A stretch of DNA of 11,266 nt from an uncultured Oscillospiraceae bacterium (lineage in GTDB: Bacteria; Bacillota; Clostridia; Oscillospirales; Acutalibacteraceae): the NCBI GenBank assembly GCA_900544515.1, contig UQVI01000050.1, positions 1 to 11,266 on the forward strand. The letters run 5' to 3'. Position 1 is the first letter of the stretch; every line of letters begins with the position of its first letter. The notes below the pieces were generated by a model. That model made no database searches. It saw nothing but the letters and a program-made list of their open reading frames with translations, and was not told the origin of the DNA. The position numbers were made by a program, and so were the translations under genes. Positions 7,316 through 11,266 of this stretch are shown piece after piece.

Positions 7316-8497
7316 ATGCCGGAGATAAAATGCCCCAAATGCGGTGAGGTTTTTCAGGTGGACAAGTCCGGATATGCTGAGATACTGGCTCAGGTCCGCA
7401 CTGCTGAATTTGACAGAGAAATAAGTGAAAAGGAAAGAAGTCTGAAATCAGAAAGAGAGCAGGCCGTAAAGCAGGCACGACTTGAGGAAGAGGTCAGAGC
7501 GAAAGACACGCTTGCAGATAAAGACCGTGAAATACTTGAGCTCAGACATCAGCTCGAAAGCCTTAAAACTCAGCAGAAACTTGCGGTGAAAGAGGCAGTT
7601 TCTGAGATTGAAAGGGAAAGGGATTCCCTTAACAGTGAGCTTGAAATACAGAAGCAGAAGCATATTAACGAAGAGAATACTCTGAAAGAAAAGTATGAAA
7701 TGCAGCTGAATCTGAAAGAGGAAGAGGTGCAGAGATATAAGGATTTCAAATTAAGGCTTTCCACAAAAATGGTTGGTGAAAGTCTTGAGCAGCACTGTGA
7801 AAATGAATTCAACAGGCTGAGGATGACTGCCTTTCCGACTGCTTATTTTGAAAAGGATAACGACGATTCAAAGGGGTCAAAGGGCGATTACATATTCCGC
7901 GAATTTGATGCTGACGGTAATGAAATCATTTCCATTATGTTTGAGATGAAGAACGAACAGGATTCAACCTCAACAAAAAAGAAAAATGAAGATTTCTTCA
8001 AAAAGCTTGACAAGGACAGAAACACCAAAAACTGCGAGTATGCCGTTTTGGTTTCTATGCTCGAGCCTGAGAGTGAACTTTATAATACCGGTATTGTTGA
8101 TGTATCATATCAATATAAAAAGATGTATGTTATCAGACCGCAGTTCTTTATTCCTATTATAACGCTTCTGCGCAACGCGGCTATGAATTCTATGGAGTAT
8201 AAACGAGAGCTTGCCATAATTAAAAATCAGGAAATTGATATCACAAATTTTGAAGAAAATATGGAAAATTTTAAAAATGGTTTTTCAAGAAATTTTAGAC
8301 TCGCCAGTGATAAATTCCAGAAGGCTATTGAAGAGATTGACAAGACCATAGACCATTTGCAGAAAACGAAAAATGCATTACTTTCGTCTGAAAACAATCT
8401 TAGATTAGCCAACGATAAGGCGCAGGATTTAACAATCAAAAAGCTAACGCGCGGTAATCCGACGATGAAGGCAAAGTTTGATGATTTGAAAAAATAA
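7316..8497 (+). CDS. DUF2130 domain protein: coiled coil plus putative PD-(D/E)XK-like domain
   Basis: The protein is 393 aa and has no established function. Residues 1-17 carry a single CPKCG knuckle followed by VFQVD, which looks like half of a zinc ribbon. Residues about 25-145 are strongly charged (Glu, Lys, Arg, Gln) with heptad-like hydrophobics and should form a long coiled coil. Residues about 146-290 are the DUF2130 core. I see an order compatible with the PD-(D/E)XK nuclease fold: Glu156 in a helix (GESLEQHCENEF), Asp191 (KGDYIF), then Glu210-x-Lys212 at the end of a hydrophobic strand (ISIMFEMKN). A second helical, Lys/Glu-rich stretch (about 290-375) closes the protein. It starts with ATG behind AAGGAG and ends at the strong terminator at 8510-8538. 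No membrane segment is seen. The family assignment is fairly firm. The nuclease idea is inference. Confidence 0.85.
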   Translation: MPEIKCPKCGEVFQVDKSGYAEILAQVRTAEFDREISEKERSLKSEREQAVKQARLEEEVRAKDTLADKDREILELRHQLESLKTQQKLAVKEAVSEIERERDSLNSELEIQKQKHINEENTLKEKYEMQLNLKEEEVQRYKDFKLRLSTKMVGESLEQHCENEFNRLRMTAFPTAYFEKDNDDSKGSKGDYIFREFDADGNEIISIMFEMKNEQDSTSTKKKNEDFFKKLDKDRNTKNCEYAVLVSMLEPESELYNTGIVDVSYQYKKMYVIRPQFFIPIITLLRNAAMNSMEYKRELAIIKNQEIDITNFEENMENFKNGFSRNFRLASDKFQKAIEEIDKTIDHLQKTKNALLSSENNLRLANDKAQDLTIKKLTRGNPTMKAKFDDLKK

Positions 8498-8509
8498 AAT
8501 AAAAAATTT

Positions 8510-8538
8510 AGGACATCCTTGAGATGTCCTTATTTTTT
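8510..8538 (+). terminator. Rho-independent terminator of the DUF2130 gene
   Basis: AGGACATC (8510-8517) and GATGTCCT (8523-8530) form a perfect 8-bp stem with a five-base loop, followed by TATTTTTTT. It lies 12 bases after the stop codon and 25-50 bases before spoIVB, so spoIVB should need its own promoter. Confidence 0.9.
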
Positions 8539-8547
8539 TGTCAATAC

Positions 8548-8559
8548 TATAATCGGTGA
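8548..8559 (+). promoter_or_regulatory. -10-like TATAAT and GGTGA ribosome site at the start of spoIVB
   Basis: TATAAT (8548-8553) directly abuts GGTGA (8555-8559), which lies five bases before a TTG codon at 8565. No -35 resembling TTGACA is found 16-18 bases upstream because the terminator occupies that space. AATACTA (8543-8549) resembles the -10 of forespore sigma factors (CATACTA-like), which would fit the known sigma-G/sigma-F control of spoIVB in B. subtilis, but the -35 match is weak. The site is suggestive only. Confidence 0.35.
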
Positions 8560-8564
8560 TTCAT

Positions 8565-9767
8565 TTGAAAAAAATAATTCGTATAGCAGATGCCTGCATA
8601 GCAGTAGTATTAATTTTTATTTTCAGCTTAATCGGTTTCGGTGATTTATGTCTGCCTGACCGCATTTCAACCTATTCTTCAAAAAATATAAGCTATAAAA
8701 ACATTTATACGGTTGATATGGGGAATAATTCACAGGTTGATTTTCAGAACAACGCACGTGTATCGCCGTCGGAAAGTGAAATAAAAATACTTGGTATTAT
8801 CCCTGTTAAAACCACTAAAGTTTTGCAGGAGACGGAAAAAAGGGTATATGTCAGCGGAGAGAGCTTTGGTATAAAGCTGTACACGGACGGAGTTATTGTT
8901 GTCGGTACAAAGGATGTTGAAACGGCAAACGGAAAATGCAATCCTGCCAAAGAAGCAGGTCTTGAAAAGGGCGATATAATCATCAGTATCAATAATGTAA
9001 AAATGACCGATTCATCGCAGGTGGAGGAAACCTTTAACGACAATAACGGCAAGGATTACAAGATTGTAGTAAAGCGAAACGGAAATTATAAAAACTTTAC
9101 GCTTACGCCTGTATATTCGCAGTCTGAGGGGAAATATAAGGTGGGTGTATGGGTAAGAGATTCAACCGCAGGAATTGGTACCGTTACTTTTTACAATTCC
9201 GAGAACAACTCCATTGGAGCCTTAGGTCACCCTATCACAGATGTTGACACAAATGAAATTATGCCGATTCTGAACGGTGAGGCAGTTAAGGCGAATGTTA
9301 CAAAGATTTATAAAAGTACAGACGGTGAGGCTGGCTCTCTTTGCTGCGATTTTACAAATAATGTGATAGGCAGTCTCAGTGTGAACAGCATATGTGGAAT
9401 TTACGGAAAGTATGAATGCAGTCTTGTCGGTAAGCGTTTATATAAAGTTGCGGCATCTCAGGAGGTGGAAAAGGGCAGTGCACAGTTATTGTGTACGGTT
9501 GATGAAAAAGGACCGCAGCTCTACGATGTAGAAATTACACGAGTTTCTTACAGAGAAAACAATGATGAAAAAAATATGGTTGTACGGGTAACGGATAAAA
9601 ATCTGATAGAAAAAACAGGTGGTATTGTTCAGGGTATGAGTGGTTCACCGATTATTCAGAATGGTAAGCTTGTGGGTGCTCTGACACACGTGATTGTAGA
9701 CAATCCTGAAAAGGGTTATGCGATTTTTGCCGAAAAAATGGTAGAAAAGTCAAAAGAACTCAAATAG
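8565..9767 (+). CDS. spoIVB: SpoIVB peptidase (S55 family, PDZ domain)
   Basis: SpoIVB is a sporulation signalling serine protease. It is made in the forespore, crosses into the intermembrane space and cleaves SpoIVFA, releasing SpoIVFB to process pro-sigma-K. From TTG the protein is 400 aa: a short basic start (MKKIIR), one hydrophobic signal/anchor segment (about 8-26), a region possibly carrying the self-cleavage site, a PDZ domain (about 95-185, with GLEKGDIIISINN) and the S55 peptidase domain. His222 lies in GALGHPITD, Asp344 in RVTDKN and Ser359 in VQGMSGSP. The 15-residue Asp-Ser spacing equals my recollection of B. subtilis Asp363/Ser378. A GTG at 8556 is in frame and adds three residues, but no Shine-Dalgarno precedes it, whereas GGTGA is well placed for TTG 8565. 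spo0A follows after 144 bases, the classic neighbour. All catalytic residues are present. Confidence 0.95.
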   Translation: MKKIIRIADACIAVVLIFIFSLIGFGDLCLPDRISTYSSKNISYKNIYTVDMGNNSQVDFQNNARVSPSESEIKILGIIPVKTTKVLQETEKRVYVSGESFGIKLYTDGVIVVGTKDVETANGKCNPAKEAGLEKGDIIISINNVKMTDSSQVEETFNDNNGKDYKIVVKRNGNYKNFTLTPVYSQSEGKYKVGVWVRDSTAGIGTVTFYNSENNSIGALGHPITDVDTNEIMPILNGEAVKANVTKIYKSTDGEAGSLCCDFTNNVIGSLSVNSICGIYGKYECSLVGKRLYKVAASQEVEKGSAQLLCTVDEKGPQLYDVEITRVSYRENNDEKNMVVRVTDKNLIEKTGGIVQGMSGSPIIQNGKLVGALTHVIVDNPEKGYAIFAEKMVEKSKELK

Positions 9768-9817
9768 AGCCGAAAAAACTCCTATTTTATCTTGCGCATT
9801 TAAACGAATAATAAATA

Positions 9818-9848
9818 ATGTGAAATTTATTTACAAAAATATGTGAAA
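9818..9848 (+). repeat. Direct repeat ATGTGAAA upstream of the spo0A promoter
   Basis: ATGTGAAA occurs at 9818-9825 and 9841-9848, 23 bases apart (about two helical turns), just upstream of the -35 at 9854. A variant, ATGTGGAA, sits at 9881-9888 at the -10. TGTGAAA matches five of seven positions of the B. subtilis 0A box TGTCGAA, so a degenerate autoregulatory site is possible. No exact 0A box is present. In this A+T-rich spacer chance is a real alternative. Confidence 0.35.
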
Positions 9849-9853
9849 ATCCC

Positions 9854-9882
9854 TTGCAATTGTAAAAGATAAATGGTAATAT
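9854..9882 (+). promoter_or_regulatory. Sigma-A-type promoter (extended -10) of spo0A
   Basis: TTGCAA (9854-9859), a 17-base spacer and TAATAT (9877-9882) with TGG directly before it (extended -10). The predicted start near 9889 gives a short leader with the strong AGGAGGG ribosome site of spo0A. I looked for the sigma-H promoter of B. subtilis spo0A: CGAAT occurs at about 9805, but no AGGA-type -35 lies at the right distance. Confidence 0.7.
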
Positions 9883-9911
9883 GTGGAAGGAATAAATAAG
9901 GAGGGTTTTTA

Positions 9912-10682
9912 ATGAAAACCAATTTAAAAGTATTAATTGCTGATGATTCAGTACAATTTGGCAAGGAATGTCAGAAAGAGTTAAAGAATGCCGGCTTTGA
10001 TGTAGTTCTTACAGCAAAGGACGGCTTAAGAGTTATGTCTATAATCGATTCGCAGCATATTGATGTTGTACTTATGGACGCATTTATGCCCAACGGTGAT
10101 GCAATAGAAATTCTTGAGCATATGAATAATTCTCTTAATGAAAAACCGCTTGTTGCAGTAATTTCTTCCATTGATTCACAGGATTTTGAAGAGCAGATGA
10201 TCAGTGCAGGAGCTAATTATTATTTCATAAAGCCTGTAACAGCCAGATCGGTTGCAAAGCGTCTGATAAATCTTGCATCATGGAAAAGCGAAAAGAAGAA
10301 GAGGGAAGGCTCTTCTCTCAGAGACGGCGATATAGACGTAACAATTTCTGACATTATGAGACAGATTGGTGTACCTGCGCATATAAAGGGTTATCAGTAT
10401 CTCAGAACTGCCATTAAGCTCTCCGTAAATGACAGTGAAATGCTCGGCTCTGTAACAAAACTTCTTTATCCGACAGTTGCGAAAATGTATAATACAACGG
10501 CCTCAAGAGTTGAACGTGCAATCAGACATGCCATTGAGGTGGCTTGGGACAGAGGCGATGTCGATGTCCTTTCATCCTATTTCGGTTATACGATTCAGTC
10601 TCAAAGAGGTAAGCCTACAAATTCCGAATTCATCGCAATGATTTCGGATAAGCTCAAGCTGTCACTGAAAACCACTGCATAA
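9912..10682 (+). CDS. spo0A: Sporulation transcription factor Spo0A
   Basis: Spo0A is the response regulator that controls entry into sporulation. When phosphorylated it dimerises and binds 0A boxes. The protein is 256 aa (B. subtilis 267). The receiver domain (1-about 120) has acidic residues Asp11 and Asp12, phospho-acceptor Asp56 (VVLMDAFMP), Ser85/Ser86 at the switch position and Lys107 (FIKPV). A charged linker rich in Lys/Arg/Glu (125-137) leads to the Spo0A C-terminal domain (about 140-256) with IMRQIGVPAHIKGYQYLRTAI and the recognition-helix block TTASRVERAIRHAIEVAW (195-212). After Asp56 the usual MPxxDG reads MPNGDA, a mild departure. It starts with ATG behind AGGAGGG. It has its own promoter at 9854-9882, may also receive transcripts from spoIVB because no terminator separates them, and ends at the terminator at 10748-10790. 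Confidence 0.98.
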   Translation: MKTNLKVLIADDSVQFGKECQKELKNAGFDVVLTAKDGLRVMSIIDSQHIDVVLMDAFMPNGDAIEILEHMNNSLNEKPLVAVISSIDSQDFEEQMISAGANYYFIKPVTARSVAKRLINLASWKSEKKKREGSSLRDGDIDVTISDIMRQIGVPAHIKGYQYLRTAIKLSVNDSEMLGSVTKLLYPTVAKMYNTTASRVERAIRHAIEVAWDRGDVDVLSSYFGYTIQSQRGKPTNSEFIAMISDKLKLSLKTTA

Positions 10683-10701
10683 ATTATTGCTTTTATTCAA
10701 A

Positions 10702-10735
10702 GGAATATTATTGGCATTTTTGTGATAATATTACC
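10702..10735 (+). other. A+T-rich stem-loop in the spo0A 3' untranslated region
   Basis: AATATTAT (10704-10711) pairs with ATAATATT (10725-10732). GG/CC at the base (10702-10703 with 10734-10735) adds two pairs around a bulged A. The loop is 13 bases. No U-tract follows, so this is not the terminator. It may protect the mRNA end or simply reflect A+T bias. Confidence 0.4.
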
Positions 10736-10747
10736 TTAAATAAAAAC

Positions 10748-10790
10748 ACAGACCTGCTGATTTTTAGTCAGCAGGTCTGTATTTTTATTT
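10748..10790. terminator. Bidirectional rho-independent terminator between spo0A and the 82-aa gene
   Basis: ACAGACCTGCTGA (10748-10760) and TCAGCAGGTCTGT (10768-10780) form a perfect 13-bp stem with a seven-base loop. The plus-strand tail is ATTTTTATTT. On the minus strand the stem is followed by GTTTTTATTTA. It therefore ends both spo0A and the convergent small gene, whose stop codon (10789-10791) lies in the plus-strand T-tract. Confidence 0.92.
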
Positions 10791-11037
10791 AATCGTCAAA
10801 ATTAAATCCCTCTTCAATGATATAACAGTCTGTAAGCTCATTACACTGTAGATGTCCTATATCATCGTAAATACCATTTGTAAGCTGAAGAAACAAATCA
10901 CGGTTTCTTGGTGATAAAAGACCGTTTATTTGATATCGTATATCATTCAGCACATCGCAATATGCATACAAAGCATAATTATCAATCCGTTTTGTGAGTA
11001 TTTTATGATTTTCTTTATTATAATCATAGTTTCCCAT
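10789..11037 (-). CDS. Small hypothetical protein (82 aa)
   Basis: I do not recognise this protein. It is 82 aa, soluble and acidic at the C terminus (EEGFNFDD), with no signal peptide, membrane segment or metal motif (only two scattered Cys). Residues about 20-62 look amphipathic and helical (ALYAYCDVLNDIRYQINGLL, then RDLFLQLTNGIYDDIGHL), compatible with a small helical protein-interaction domain. Tyr, Asn and Asp are abundant. The ATG has a credible ribosome site (AGAGGT with a 6-7 base spacer). The gene ends at a strong shared terminator, which supports a real gene. I found no clear minus-strand promoter within 80 bases upstream. The plus-strand promoter at 11073-11101 points away from it. 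There is no evidence linking it functionally to Spo0A beyond position. Confidence 0.7.
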   Translation of the reverse strand: MGNYDYNKENHKILTKRIDNYALYAYCDVLNDIRYQINGLLSPRNRDLFLQLTNGIYDDIGHLQCNELTDCYIIEEGFNFDD

Positions 11038-11072
11038 AATATAACCTCTTTCATTACATAATTATTAAATAC

Positions 11073-11101
11073 TTGAAATAAGCCTTGTTATGCCGTATAA
11101 T
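11073..11101 (+). promoter_or_regulatory. Sigma-A-type promoter without a downstream reading frame
   Basis: TTGAAA (11073-11078), exactly 17 bases, then TATAAT (11096-11101): four of six and six of six matches. The predicted start is about 11108. No credible coding frame follows before the terminator at 11142-11194, so the product would be a short structured RNA or a leader. Confidence 0.65.
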
Positions 11102-11116
11102 AGATTTACGGCATAA
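11088..11116 (+). promoter_or_regulatory. 10-bp dyad over the -10 and start site (possible operator)
   Basis: TTATGCCGTA (11088-11097) and TACGGCATAA (11107-11116) form a perfect inverted repeat with a nine-base gap. Half-site centres are 19 bases apart, close to two helical turns, as expected for a dimeric repressor. The dyad encloses the TATAAT and reaches just past the predicted start. As RNA it could form only in transcripts starting further upstream, and it would compete with the hairpin at 11111-11134 because the two share GCATAA. Confidence 0.5.
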
Positions 11117-11194
11117 AGAATTATTTCTTTATGCTTGGTTTAGGGGCTTTGTACCTTGTTTTTTTGTGTGGGGTACAAAGTTCCTTTTATTTTT
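11108..11194 (+). ncRNA. Candidate small structured RNA or attenuated leader (about 85 nt)
   Basis: The predicted transcript starts about three bases before GCATAAAGAA (11111-11120), which pairs perfectly with TTCTTTATGC (11125-11134) around a TTAT tetraloop. A short linker (TTGGTTT) leads to a second, long hairpin and a U-tract (11142-11194). Promoter, 5' stabilising hairpin and terminator thus make a complete small-RNA gene. The second stem contains G-U pairs that would be A-C mismatches on the other strand, which supports plus-strand transcription. It resembles no RNA family I can name. It could instead be the attenuator leader of a gene beyond the contig end. Confidence 0.5.
11142..11194 (+). 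terminator. Rho-independent terminator of the candidate small RNA
   Basis: AGGGGCTTTGTACC (11142-11155) pairs with GGTACAAAGTTCCT (11172-11185) over 14 bp, including two G-U pairs, with a 16-base U/G-rich loop, followed by TTTATTTTT. On the minus strand no U-tract follows the stem, so it acts on the plus strand only. Confidence 0.75.
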
Positions 11195-11218
11195 GCAGAC
11201 GGTTATAATGCTCAAATA

Positions 11219-11266
11219 CTGTCTCTTATACACATCTCCGAGCCCACGAGACTAAGGCGAATCTCG
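11219..11266 (+). other. Illumina Nextera adapter contamination (not genomic)
   Basis: Positions 11219-11237 are the Tn5 mosaic-end/Nextera read-through sequence CTGTCTCTTATACACATCT. 11238-11252 is CCGAGCCCACGAGAC, the reverse complement of the Nextera read-2 primer part. 11253-11260 is TAAGGCGA, the N701 index. 11261-11266 (ATCTCG) begins the P7 flow-cell sequence. The order and spacing are exactly those of a library adapter, so biological sequence ends at 11218. Confidence 0.98.

Noticed and set aside
7448..7812. Overlapping minus-strand frames opposite the DUF2130 gene, rich in Phe/Leu/Ser
   Set aside because: The composition is the mirror of a Glu/Lys-rich coiled coil. There is no initiation signal.
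8556..8558. GTG as the spoIVB start
   Set aside because: It overlaps the only ribosome-site-like sequence (GGTGA), which is correctly spaced for the TTG at 8565. GTG remains possible but less supported.
9801..9809. Sigma-H promoter of spo0A suggested by CGAAT
   Set aside because: No AGGA-type -35 element is present at the required distance.
11088..11194. The three inverted repeats as ends of a miniature transposable element
   Set aside because: No target-site duplication or second copy is visible, and the hairpins fit promoter, 5' stem and terminator roles better.
11204..11209. TATAAT close to the contig end as a promoter for a downstream gene
   Set aside because: Nothing like a -35 lies 16-18 bases upstream (TTCCTT region), and genomic sequence stops nine bases later.
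1..11218. CRISPR array, tRNA, rRNA, insertion sequence or toxin-antitoxin module
   Set aside because: No regularly spaced repeats, tRNA-like cloverleaf, rRNA stretches or transposase/toxin motifs were recognised on either strand.

Overview
The window is an A+T-rich stretch of a Gram-positive, endospore-forming bacterium, most likely a member of the Clostridia (a Ruminococcaceae/Oscillospirales-type gut organism is my best guess). The evidence is a Spo0A with an intact response-regulator and DNA-binding region, an adjacent SpoIVB sporulation peptidase, the Firmicutes gene order yloU-fakA-recG, and strong AGGAGG ribosome binding sites. It looks like a whole assembly contig rather than an internal slice. 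The right end (11219-11266) is untrimmed Illumina Nextera adapter, so genuine genomic DNA stops at 11218.

Positions 1-6444 are all on the minus strand and form two transcription units. The first is ymdB (cyclic-nucleotide/RNA-linked phosphodiesterase family) followed two bases later by a lipoprotein solute-binding protein of ABC-transporter family 5. It starts from a good sigma-A promoter in the divergent intergenic region. The second is yloU (Asp23 family), fakA/yloV (fatty acid kinase ATP-binding subunit) and recG (branch-migrating helicase). It starts from a TTGATT-17-TATAAT promoter whose -35 box overlaps the stop codon of the solute-binding protein gene. Genes inside each unit are 2-14 bases apart. 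Twice the Shine-Dalgarno of the next gene lies in the last codons of the previous one, which suggests translational coupling.

Positions 6445-10790 are on the plus strand. They hold a LOG-family (TIGR00730) nucleotide phosphoribohydrolase with its own TTGACA/extended -10 promoter, a DUF2130 coiled-coil protein with a PD-(D/E)XK nuclease-like residue pattern, spoIVB and spo0A. Strong terminators close DUF2130 (8510-8538) and spo0A (10748-10790). spo0A has its own extended -10 promoter. In the cell SpoIVB signals from the forespore to activate sigma-K processing, and Spo0A is the master regulator of sporulation entry. Their adjacency is the classic Firmicutes arrangement, but recN, often upstream of spoIVB, is replaced here by the DUF2130 gene.

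Positions 10789-11218 hold a small minus-strand hypothetical gene (82 aa) that shares a bidirectional terminator with spo0A. Behind it lies a compact plus-strand cassette: a TTGAAA-17-TATAAT promoter, a 10-bp dyad over its -10/start site, a 5' stem-loop and a rho-independent terminator about 85 nt downstream, with no open reading frame. It looks like a stand-alone small RNA or the attenuated leader of a gene lost past the contig end, and it is the best candidate for something undescribed here. I recognise no mobile element, CRISPR array, tRNA or rRNA.
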